64,000 nucleotides of DNA, from the NCBI GenBank assembly GCA_963725255.1, contig CAVRXV010000011.1:1-64000 (forward strand), given 5' to 3'. The stretch comes from JAIEPX01 sp963725255. Lineage in GTDB: Bacteria > Pseudomonadota > Gammaproteobacteria > JAIEPX01. Made by a program: the position numbers and the translations under genes. A model generated the notes under the pieces. That model saw only the letters and a list, made by a program, of their open reading frames with translations, made no database searches and had not been told where the DNA came from. Positions 37,339 through 45,900 of the stretch are shown here, one piece after another (the first letter of the stretch is position 1; each line of letters begins with the position of its first letter).

Positions 37339-37875
37339 TTATTTCATTTTTGACGGCAGCTTAATTCTTTTTCCATCCACAACAAAGACTCCCTTTCCGC
37401 AATGATGGATTGTTCGAGGATTCTTTTTTGTGGGATTAATCCAAGCCTTTAAAACTTCCATGATAAAAATATTATATTGATTCACAAGTTTTGTATCGAC
37501 CACTTTGCATTCGAGATTTACATAACATTCTTGAATTAATGGTGCCGTTACGCACGATGCGGCAGCTTGAGTCAATTCAAATTTTTTAAATTTATCAGTA
37601 TTTCGACCTGAAGTATTTCCTATTCCCACAACCTTAGAAGCCAATTCAACTGTAGGAATATTGATGACGCATTCTTTTGTTTTACGCAAAATATTAAATG
37701 TGAAATCTCGATTGCTCACTACACAACCTAAAAGAGGTGGTTCAAAATCGATCATCATATGCCATGTCATTGTCATCACATTAGGTTTTTTTTCGCCCAT
37801 TGTAGACAACAAAACAACCGGGCCTGGCTCTAGTGTTTGATATACTTTCGATAATGGCAACACTCGTTTTTTCAT
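37339..37875 (-). CDS. Flavin reductase-like (FMN-binding) protein
   Basis: The protein has 178 residues, with ATG behind AAAGGAG. The pattern PGPVVLLSTMGEKKPNVMTM, then PPLLGCVVSNRDFTFNILR and KECVINIPT matches the split-barrel flavin reductase/flavoredoxin family, which binds FMN and passes electrons. A Gly-rich loop (IGNTSGRNTDKF) and YNIFIMEV follow. The conserved length fits. It is a single gene; the region upstream holds an inverted repeat shared with the gloB upstream region. The electron partner cannot be named. Confidence 0.85.
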   Translation of the reverse strand: MKKRVLPLSKVYQTLEPGPVVLLSTMGEKKPNVMTMTWHMMIDFEPPLLGCVVSNRDFTFNILRKTKECVINIPTVELASKVVGIGNTSGRNTDKFKKFELTQAAASCVTAPLIQECYVNLECKVVDTKLVNQYNIFIMEVLKAWINPTKKNPRTIHHCGKGVFVVDGKRIKLPSKMK

Positions 37876-38196
37876 AATCTAACTCCTTTAGAAAATTAAA
37901 GTATATGTAAGAAACCCATTATACAGTAATTCTTTCATCAGAATTAAATTACATTATCGATTTGTCTAAACCTATAACAACTCAAGACGCGACGCCGCTG
38001 CCCTGGTAGATTTACTAAAATGTGCTATATTTAAAACATGGAGGATACGTAAAAGAAAGGCCTAGGGATAAGAGCCAGCAAAAGGACGATAATTGACAGA
38101 ATCTGTAAGAGGCGCATGGATGCTGGTTATTAACGAGCTCTGAAGCCTCCGCTCCTAACGAGCTTTGGGTTTCAGGGCGAAAGCGAGGAGTATACT
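37876..38196. repeat. Intergenic region with terminal-like inverted repeat and 19-bp direct repeat
   Basis: Positions 37948-37982 are the inverse of 40093-40127 with one mismatch in 35. Overlapping it, the 19-mer AACTCAAGACGCGACGCCG (37979-37997) recurs exactly inside the 3' end of gloB (40942-40960). The rest (about 38040-38190) is a GC-richer leader of the beta-helix gene with possible secondary structure (GGGCGAAAGC), but it matches no riboswitch I know. A GCGAGGAG ribosome binding site precedes ATG 38197. Confidence 0.6.
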
Positions 38197-39963
38197 ATGA
38201 GTACGTTTATAAAAGGGCTTCTCTTCGGAAGCCTATTCTTAGTAGCGTCAAGTGTTCTGGGAGCGCCAGCGATCACGGTTCAGTGTACCAATAACATTAG
38301 CCACGACCGACCTGCAATCCAAGCCGCTGTTGATGCTGCAGGCAGCAATGCCATAATTACCATTAAGGGCCTTTGCCAAATGGACGGTCATCGAGTCTTT
38401 ATCACCAAGTCTAATTTGACCGTGCAAGGTGTTAGAGGTCCGGTTGACCTGAATTCCAATGATCCGGGATTTGGAAGACCAACCTGGTTGACCACTATCA
38501 AAGGGCTAGTGGATCCTGCCTCACCCTATGGTCAATCGCTTGAAAGATTCCCTGTCCCAGCAACGTTACCTGTAAGCGGAAATGATTCTGCGACATACTG
38601 TAGTGACCCGACTTTGTATGCCACCCTGACTGGCAGTCTCACCGATCCATCGACCGATGTGGGTACTTGTGCCGAGTACGGGCTCTATTGGAACCGTCCA
38701 ATGCTTATTACCGTACCGTCTGGTAGTCCTGCAGGAACAGTGATACAAAATGTCACGGTAAAAGATTTGAAGTTTCAATCTAATAAACGTGGGGTTGAAA
38801 TCAACTCAGATGGTGGACCTACAACAGGTAATATGTGTACTCAAACTTTCTTCTCACCGGGTGTCAATGCCAACAACATTACAGTGAAAGAAAACTGGTT
38901 CGATGACAATCACCGTGGGCCTCAAGTCTTTGGTAGTGCCACCAATATATTTTTCCTGAATAATTTGGTCACACGTATCAATGAAGAAAAACCTGGTGAA
39001 TTTGGTGGGGATACCGCCGGTATGCTTGCAGTGGGTGGAGGAATAGGTTGTTCTCCAATACCACCTGCTTTATTCGGCAATGCAAATGATATCACACTAG
39101 GTGGTTCAGGACCCCAAAGCAAGCTGACATTCGCCTTTAATGATATTCGAACTGGGGTTAGTCAAATAGATCCGGTATCTAATACGTGCATTCGATGTGG
39201 TTCTGAAGGAATTTCTTTCGAAGGTCCCGCGAATTCGACTATTCTAGGAAATAACATTACTTCAGAAGACGAAGGTATTTTCCTTGACAATACTGATGCG
39301 TCGAATGATGGGCAACCTTCTGCTGTATCACCAGGAAATTATAATACAAATGATTTGATCGCTTTCAACCACATTTATAACATTGCTGGATTTGAAGATC
39401 TTCGCCAAAGGATTGCATTTCAAAATCCTGGTGATTTGCCATATTTCCCGTCTTTTACTATTGTCAATTTATACAAAAATGCAATAGGTGGCATATTATT
39501 AGGGGAATCACCAGTTCCAGGGTTAGTTAATTTATACCCCTATGATAATATCGGACCAGGTAATAACGTAATTGCAGCTGCCGTTGGAAATATCGTTGCC
39601 TTTAATAGCTTCGATCACAATACGTGGGACGTCGCAGCATCAGAAGGTGCTGGTGGCAATACGGTCATTCAACCCGGCGCTAAAGTGATTGTTGCTTGCC
39701 GATGCTTACAATTAGTTCCGGCTGCTGATTGGATTAGCCCTCCAAACGCACTGCCTTTCCCAGGCTTTGTAGACACGAATGGCAATCCGCTCAACATCCC
39801 AGCAAGCAACTTTATCATACCTGCAACACCCTGCACTGTGATGCATGTTAATCCTGTCGATAAAAACGGGCATACGGTACTTCCAGTCGATAACTCGCTG
39901 TTACCTCCTGGAACACCACCTGCCCCAAGTCTGGATTTGTCAATCTGTAATCCAGGACACTAA
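38197..39963 (+). CDS. Secreted right-handed beta-helix protein
   Basis: The protein has 588 residues. The N-terminus MSTFIKGLLFGSLFLVASSV ending LGA is a typical signal peptide. The mature part has repeated short beta-rich units with Asn/Gly turns (NITVKENWFDDNHRGPQVFG, NSTILGNNITSEDEGIF, NDLIAFNHIYNIAG), as in parallel beta-helix proteins such as NosD or pectate-lyase-like folds. It starts like polysaccharide lyases (DRPAIQAAVDAAGSNAIITI), so a surface or secreted glycan-binding or glycan-cleaving role is possible. Several Cys pairs suggest disulfides. Base composition looks more GC-rich than the neighbours, and the gene is bounded by inverted repeats, so it may have been acquired. Confidence 0.85.
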   Translation: MSTFIKGLLFGSLFLVASSVLGAPAITVQCTNNISHDRPAIQAAVDAAGSNAIITIKGLCQMDGHRVFITKSNLTVQGVRGPVDLNSNDPGFGRPTWLTTIKGLVDPASPYGQSLERFPVPATLPVSGNDSATYCSDPTLYATLTGSLTDPSTDVGTCAEYGLYWNRPMLITVPSGSPAGTVIQNVTVKDLKFQSNKRGVEINSDGGPTTGNMCTQTFFSPGVNANNITVKENWFDDNHRGPQVFGSATNIFFLNNLVTRINEEKPGEFGGDTAGMLAVGGGIGCSPIPPALFGNANDITLGGSGPQSKLTFAFNDIRTGVSQIDPVSNTCIRCGSEGISFEGPANSTILGNNITSEDEGIFLDNTDASNDGQPSAVSPGNYNTNDLIAFNHIYNIAGFEDLRQRIAFQNPGDLPYFPSFTIVNLYKNAIGGILLGESPVPGLVNLYPYDNIGPGNNVIAAAVGNIVAFNSFDHNTWDVAASEGAGGNTVIQPGAKVIVACRCLQLVPAADWISPPNALPFPGFVDTNGNPLNIPASNFIIPATPCTVMHVNPVDKNGHTVLPVDNSLLPPGTPPAPSLDLSICNPGH

Positions 39964-39981
39964 TAGCAGTTTGATACTTCA

Positions 39982-40012
39982 ACAGAGGAGCGTTCTGCTC
40001 CTCTGTTTTTTT
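39982..40012 (+). terminator. Strong rho-independent terminator of the beta-helix gene
   Basis: ACAGAGGAGC (39982-39991) pairs exactly with GCTCCTCTGT (39997-40006) around GTTCT and is followed by a run of T. It lies 19 bases after the stop codon. Confidence 0.95.
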
Positions 40013-40025
40013 ACGGCGTCGCGTT

Positions 40026-40127
40026 AACCCTGGATATTGCATAAATAATCGTAGCGAGAAGCAAAAGATTGTTTGTGCAATATCCAGGGTAAAGTTGTGA
40101 TAGGTTTAGACAAATCGATAATGTAAT
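40026..40127. repeat. Nested inverted repeats downstream of the beta-helix gene
   Basis: AACCCTGGATATTGCATAAA (about 40025-40044) is the inverse of TTTGTGCAATATCCAGGGT (40072-40090) with one mismatch, forming a long stem with a 27-base loop. The adjacent 40093-40127 is the right copy of the 35-base inverted repeat whose left copy is at 37948-37982. Together they mark the right edge of a ~2.2-kb segment carrying the beta-helix gene. Confidence 0.7.
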
Positions 40128-40181
40128 ATAGAATTAAAACAGATTGGGATTTATTGTAACAGAACACAGGAGAATCATCAG

Positions 40182-40973
40182 ATGATCAACATTCAACTTA
40201 TCAGCGCATTATCAGACAATTATATTGCTTGCATAATAAATGCAGCTCAAAAAAACTGTGTCATCGTTGATCCAGGCGAAGCTGATCCTGTATTCAATTT
40301 TCTCGATGAAAATCATCTCAGTTTGTCAGGCATTTTAATCACTCATCATCACTGGGATCACACCAACGGCATAGAAAAATTATTACATAAATTTGATGTT
40401 CCGGTTTACGGCCCAGCAAAAGAACCCGTTGCAGGAATGACTCATCTTCTGAATGATGGTGATGTCATTAATCTAGAAAAATTAGGAATTACACTTAATG
40501 TTATGCATATTCCCGGACATACACTTGGACATATAGCCTACTATAATGATGATTTTGTATTTACGGGTGACACTTTATTCACAGCGGGCTGTGGAAAAAT
40601 TTTTGGAGGCACGGTAGATCAAATGTACAACTCTCTAATGCGAATCGCCTCACTGAATGAAAAAACATTAGTGTATTGTGGACATGAATACACCGCTTCG
40701 AATTTAAAATTTGCATTAAAAGTAGAGCCTGAAAATCTTGATATCCAACAGCGAGTTGATCAGGTAACAAAATTACGTCATAAAAATATTCCAACAGTTC
40801 CAGCCACTCTTTCTCTCGAAAAATTGACGAATCCATTTTTACGCTGCACAGTTCCTTCAGTCAAAAAAGCGGCGGAAAACCATGCTGGAAAAACATTGAA
40901 CACACCACAAGAAATACTTGGAATACTGAGAGCCTGGAAAAACTCAAGACGCGACGCCGATCATTTGGATTAG
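40182..40973 (+). CDS. gloB: Hydroxyacylglutathione hydrolase (glyoxalase II)
   Basis: The protein has 263 residues, with ATG behind CAGGAG. It hydrolyses S-lactoylglutathione to lactate and glutathione in methylglyoxal detoxification. The metallo-beta-lactamase metal site THHHWDHTNG is intact, as are HIPGHTLGHIAY, FTGDTLFTAGCGKIF and VYCGHEYTASNLKFA. The C-terminal glutathione-binding helix region (ILGILRAWKNSR) is present. Length matches family members. The last 30 bp overlap the convergent sdhE gene. Confidence 0.96.
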   Translation: MINIQLISALSDNYIACIINAAQKNCVIVDPGEADPVFNFLDENHLSLSGILITHHHWDHTNGIEKLLHKFDVPVYGPAKEPVAGMTHLLNDGDVINLEKLGITLNVMHIPGHTLGHIAYYNDDFVFTGDTLFTAGCGKIFGGTVDQMYNSLMRIASLNEKTLVYCGHEYTASNLKFALKVEPENLDIQQRVDQVTKLRHKNIPTVPATLSLEKLTNPFLRCTVPSVKKAAENHAGKTLNTPQEILGILRAWKNSRRDADHLD

Positions 40974-41204
40974 CTCACGCAGCTTAACATCATTACAAAT
41001 CTCTTGGCCCATGAACCAACTGAGCAATTGAGGATCAGTTTCATCCAGTAGTCGATCAAAATTTTTAATTTGCTCTGCGGTGAGTTGAGCAAACTGAGAT
41101 GATGAAATGAATCGAGCTAAAAGAGCATCCAGTTCGAGCATACCGCGGCGGCAGCTATAACGCAGCCGCGCGATATTTTGTTCTCGTGATAATTCATCAC
41201 TCAT
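40944..41204 (-). CDS. sdhE: Succinate dehydrogenase flavinylation factor SdhE
   Basis: The protein has 86 residues. RLRYSCRRGMLELDALLARF carries the RGM(L/W)ELD motif that defines SdhE/YgfY, followed by a helical rest ending in a loop with DPQLLSWFMGQ. SdhE helps attach FAD to succinate dehydrogenase. It follows the MFS gene by 11 bp on the same strand, so they are likely cotranscribed; AGGTGAAG in the end of that gene may serve as its ribosome binding site. It overlaps gloB by 30 bp. Confidence 0.92.
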   Translation of the reverse strand: MSDELSREQNIARLRYSCRRGMLELDALLARFISSSQFAQLTAEQIKNFDRLLDETDPQLLSWFMGQEICNDVKLRELIQMIGVAS

Positions 41205-41215
41205 ACTAGTGATAA

Positions 41216-42496
41216 TTACGCGTCTTCACCTGCGCCATACGATTCGCGCATCATGAAAGATAGAAACAAAGCAGCTAATAAACATAAAGGAATCATCACC
41301 AGGGCCACTTGATAATTCGCTGCTGTATATGAACGCACTCCATCGACCATTTGACCTGACCAAGTATGATCAAGCAATTTTCCAACTAGCGGTGAAAATA
41401 ACATTCCACCAAACATGACCAACATGTTAACGAAGGAAACTGCGGAGCCCGACATATGAAATGGACAATTTTCTCGACCAATCGCAAAGCACACGATTTC
41501 TGTAGAAGAGAAAAATCCAAAGAGGAAAATCAACGAACAAACAATGTAAGGTGAATGAGGTGTAAGATAAAGAAGGCTTATGAAACATAAACCAGATAAA
41601 ACACATCCTATAATCAGAGTCATCCGACGTGATCGGAGTAAATCTGAAAACCATCCTGCAAAAGGAGCGCCCACTAACCAACCTGCGAATACCATCGCAT
41701 TGGCATATGAAGCCTCATGAGGTGTGTAACCATACGTTTTTTCAAGAAAGTCGACGCCCCATAATTCACCAAACACCGATAAGGACATATAGAGAGCAAG
41801 ACCAATAAGCCCGGCATACCACATTTGAATATTTTTGGCGATTGCCCATACACCACGTAAAGCTTCCCATAATGTTACCCGTTCTAGAGGTTCCATATAT
41901 TCAGGATCACCATGGGTATCTCTCACAACTAACCAAACGACTGGCACAAGCATAAAACCTATGATCGTCCCAACAAATACCGTCTTTTCCCAGCCAATGG
42001 ACTGTACGAGGCTCGATAATTGAACAACCCCCATCATTGCCCCAACCATACCTAAGGCGGTAGCTAGCCCCGCAAACAAGGCAAATCGACTACTGGGCAA
42101 CCAGATCGCGGCTAGTTTGAGCACGCCCACAAACGCAAAGGCACTCCCAAAACCGACTAAAAATCGCCCTGTACCCGCTAACCAGACCTGATCGGTGGAA
42201 CCAAAAAGTAAGCTACCCAGCGCACAAATGAGCACAGCCACCGTTAACATTTTCCGTGGACCCATGATATCTGTCATCAATCCTACGATGATTTGCATAG
42301 GCGTATATGCAATATAATAAAGTGAAGTAATAAATCCGAATTCTTCTGCAGATAATTGAAATTTACGCATTAATTCTGGAACCATCACACTCGGTTCAAT
42401 GCGCAAAAGATACTCATAACAATAAAACAAGGCACCTAGACCACAAATAGCCCAGCCCAACATTACCGAATTACGCGATACTTGCGATTCTGTCAC
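41216..42496 (-). CDS. Major facilitator superfamily transporter
   Basis: The protein has 426 residues from GTG 42496, chosen because GGGAGGGG lies upstream and the residues after it (TESQVSRNSVMLGWAICG) match the family start; an earlier ATG at 42583 would read through a palindromic element. About 12 membrane helices are visible. MFS loop motifs DIMGPRKMLT (between helices 2 and 3) and SDLLRSRRM (between 8 and 9) are clear. The substrate is not evident; related carriers in Legionella-like bacteria include amino-acid transporters of the Pht type. It lies 11 bp upstream of sdhE. Confidence 0.9.
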   Translation of the reverse strand: MTESQVSRNSVMLGWAICGLGALFYCYEYLLRIEPSVMVPELMRKFQLSAEEFGFITSLYYIAYTPMQIIVGLMTDIMGPRKMLTVAVLICALGSLLFGSTDQVWLAGTGRFLVGFGSAFAFVGVLKLAAIWLPSSRFALFAGLATALGMVGAMMGVVQLSSLVQSIGWEKTVFVGTIIGFMLVPVVWLVVRDTHGDPEYMEPLERVTLWEALRGVWAIAKNIQMWYAGLIGLALYMSLSVFGELWGVDFLEKTYGYTPHEASYANAMVFAGWLVGAPFAGWFSDLLRSRRMTLIIGCVLSGLCFISLLYLTPHSPYIVCSLIFLFGFFSSTEIVCFAIGRENCPFHMSGSAVSFVNMLVMFGGMLFSPLVGKLLDHTWSGQMVDGVRSYTAANYQVALVMIPLCLLAALFLSFMMRESYGAGEDA

Positions 42497-42513
42497 TATA
42501 TTCCCCTCCCACA

Positions 42514-42695
42514 ATCCTAGATTCTGCAGTTGTAATCTACTTCGAGTCCCTAATGCACTAAATCTAAAGACTTTTTGTGGCATTTTTTATTTCACCGTAC
42601 AAGTGAGTACGCCATCAATAAAAAACACCTCAAAAAGTCTTTATCTTCAGCACCTTAAGGCCTCTCGCAACGATCCCAACTGCAGAATCTAGGAT
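42514..42695. repeat. Palindromic MITE-like element
   Basis: The 19-mer ATCCTAGATTCTGCAGTTG at 42514-42532 is repeated in exact inverse at 42677-42695. Inside, TCTAAAGACTTTTTG near 42557-42571 pairs with CAAAAAGTCTTTA near 42632-42644. The element is ~182 bases, has no gene, and sits directly before the MFS start, so it may have inserted in the promoter region. Confidence 0.65.
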
Positions 42696-42711
42696 AAACT
42701 AACAAAACTAA

Positions 42712-42730
42712 AGTCCCTTCTAAAGGGACT
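42712..42730. terminator. Small hairpin downstream of the palindromic element
   Basis: AGTCCCTT pairs exactly with AAGGGACT around a CTA loop. It has no strong T run on either side, so terminator function is uncertain. Confidence 0.35.
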
Positions 42731-42910
42731 CTGCTACCAATACCAAACAGCCTATCCTATCAAAAAATCTCCCTAACATCTATGTTTTCACCCTCTCCCC
42801 TTACGCTGTCTTCTCATAGGGGATAGCCATACCTTGATACTGAGAATTTCCTGTAAATATAACCCGCAAGTATTTGAACTCAGAGCAAATTGAGTTATAC
42901 TCTGTGGTCG

Positions 42911-42926
42911 TCGGCCGAAAGGCCGA
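42911..42926 (+). promoter_or_regulatory. GNRA-tetraloop hairpin in the leader of the 1425-residue ankyrin gene
   Basis: TCGGCC-GAAA-GGCCGA forms a stable 6-bp stem with a GAAA loop, about 25 bases before AGAGGAAGG, the ribosome binding site of ATG 42969. Upstream TATACT near 42895-42900 could be the -10 box. The hairpin would lie in the 5' untranslated RNA and might protect it. Apart from this and the MITE-like element, 42497-42968 holds no gene I can support. Confidence 0.45.
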
Positions 42927-42968
42927 ATACGATATTTTTATAAACCTTAAAGAGGAAGGATCACAAAG

Positions 42969-45900
42969 ATGCAAGGCGAAAAGAAATTCGAAATCCAATC
43001 AAGTCACAAGTTAACAAGCTTCTTCGCAAATGAAGAAGATTATATTGCGGCATTAAAAGTTGTTTCTGATTCTGCAATTGTCGGAGATAAACTAGAAGAA
43101 GCAAAAAAATACTTGTTAGAAAATGACCTCTTTGCCAATCATCCTAATACTCTTGGTTTAAATGACTTATGTTCAAATTTCTTAGGTTTCGAGTTTGATT
43201 TAAACAATCCAAAAAGAATAGCCGAAGCTTTTCGCAAACCCGAATTTTTACAAGCTCTCAAAGGCGATAAAAAATTACTCGAGATTTTTGATTCCGTAGA
43301 GTCTGAACAAGCAGCAGTAACATTGTTTGATATGACTGACCCCGGTCTCAACATTGTCATTTTTGTTGCATTATCTGACAACACACAATTTGTTGACGAT
43401 TTTATTACAAAGCTTGAAGCTAGCCGCGTATTAAGAGAAAAATTCAATATTAATGCACATTATACAGAACACAAACTCAATTTACTTTTCTGCGCTGTTT
43501 TACTGCGCTCTCCACAGCTATTTGCTTATTTTCTCGATAAAAAAGTTGATTTAAATCATAAAATAGAGTTCGCAAGCGATACGCACACTTTATTTGAAAT
43601 AGCGATGATTTTCCACACCAATGCCGAAATGTTGAAAACTTTAAAAATGAAAGCTCCTGCTGCTTACTCAGCATTTATCAATAATATCACTCTCGAATCC
43701 ACGGATTCCGGTAAAACCCAAACAGATTTATTGTCCTATGCTCTCGAAAATGAACTATTCAAACGTAAAGATAAAGAGCTTCTTGAACTTGTTGAATTTT
43801 GTGCTCCTGATATCAAAGTATCAGACACTTTGGGAAGACTCATTGAAAGCAAGCTAACTGGAGACACCAAAACAGCTGTGCTGGAAAAGCTTAAACCTGC
43901 CAAAGCAGCTGAGATACCTGCGTTAGCAAATACCTCAAGTGGTCAACAACCAACACAAAATCAACATCAAGACCAAGATGACGAAGAGGAAGATGAGGAA
44001 GAAAGTGAAGAAGAACATCACCAACAAGATACTTCTGCTCATATACCCTCTGGTCTACTAGACGAACCTGAGGACATGCAGCAACAACTACACCAGCAAT
44101 CTGCTACAGATCGCCAACCTTCTGGTCTACTAGATGAACCTGAGGACATGCAGCAACAACTACACCAGCAATCTGCTACAGATCGCCAACCTTCTGGTCT
44201 ACTAGATGAACCTGAGGACATGCAGCATCAACTACACCAGCAATCTGCTACAGATCGCCAACCTTCTGGTCTACTAGATGAACCTGAGGACATGCAGCAT
44301 CAACTACACCAGCAATCTGCTTCAGATCGCCAACCCTCTGGTCTACTGGAAGAACCTGAGGACATGCAGCAACAACTACACCAGCAATCTGCTACAGATC
44401 GCCAACCTTCTGGTCTACTGGAAGAACCTGAGGACATGCAGCAACAACTACACCAGCAATCTGCTTCAGATGGCCAACCCTCTGGTCTACTGGAAGAACC
44501 TGAGGACATGCAGCATCAACTACACCAGCAATCTGCTACAGATCGCCAACCTTCTGGTCTACTGGAAGAACCTGAGGACATGCAGCAACAACTACACCAG
44601 CAATCTGCTTCAGCTGGTAAAGAGCAGCAATATGATGATGGCACCGAAGAAGAAGACGACGACGAGGAAGAATTCGAAGAAGAAGATAGCTCTGACGAAG
44701 TCGCTTCCACTTCAAAGCTGCGACAACTAGTTACTCATGTTGCATCACCTTATCTAGCCACTGACATCCTGCAGGAAATTGAGCTCGAACGCCGCATTGC
44801 TGCTACTCATCCATCTCAGGCGCAACAATTACAGCGAGCACTTGATTATTCAGAGCCGGCAGCTCCAAAAACACCTTTTAGCCCCGCTATCAGGAATAAC
44901 CCAGCCAAAAGATCACCTGCACGTCGGTTAAAACCCAGACCAATAATCACACATGATATAACCCTTAACGAAAAATCCCTTGAATGGGCATTGATGGAAG
45001 CCTGCCTTGACTTACTCGACAAACCGATCAAGGCCCAAATAGATAAATCAAGTGCCGAAATAAAAAAACAAAAAAAAGTTGATTATTTTAAACTGAATTA
45101 TGCTAAACATTTCAACTTCTTAGTGAGAAACGATCGTGACAGAGCTGAAAATTTACTTCAACGATTAATTCAAATTCGAAAACAAAAACCTAGACCAAAG
45201 CTTTCAACTCCTGATTATATTTACATCATAGCAGGCGATCCTAACGGCTTCGTATTCAAAAATAACTTATCAGCATTAACAACAAATGTTTCCGTCGTCT
45301 CTGATGGAAGTGATTCAGAATCAGTCAAAAAACTACAAATAAAAACTAGCGATGGTCTCACGGTAATTCTTTATGCCCACAACTTTAAAGAAGAGGGACC
45401 GAACTGTAAATTTGATGCTATTATTCCTTTATCGACTTTTTTAACGAACAAAGACTTTCTTCTTAAAACTCTTCGCGATCAATCTGGGCGAACTGTTCTT
45501 CATTGGGCCACAATCGGTGGAAGCTTGGCGATGCTCGATATTCTAGCAACGGGTCTAATAACTCTTAGACGTAACTTGCCAACACTAACAGATTCATTTC
45601 CGCAGTTCTCGTCAACTGACCATTGTGGTAATTCTGTAGCACATGAAATTGCTCGATCTGAACTTTATCAAATCAATATCAAACTCGAAGCGACACATGA
45701 ATTAGAAGTCGAAAAGAGCAAATTACCAATCAACCATCCGGCGTCTCTCAATATAGGCAAGCTTAAGGATAGACAACTTCGATCGCTAAGCAAAAATGAA
45801 CATATCGATTTTTTCAACATGCGTAATCAAGATGGCGATTTACCTTTACATCTTGTACTCTCACACAATTTCACTGCTTTACTCACAGTTCTAATAGATT

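Noticed and set aside
38040..38190. Riboswitch in the leader of the beta-helix gene
   Set aside because: Some stems are possible, but no known consensus (c-di-GMP, cobalamin, TPP and others) fits.
42801..42998. 65-codon minus-strand frame upstream of the giant ankyrin gene
   Set aside because: It covers the leader and hairpin of that gene and has no ribosome binding site or recognisable sequence.
44046..44621. Possible CRISPR-like array
   Set aside because: The units are contiguous with no unique spacers and lie within a long coding frame.
44039..44730. Open frames on both strands over the 72-bp repeats
   Set aside because: The 72-bp period is divisible by three, so all frames stay open through the array. 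The ankyrin gene frame is the real one.
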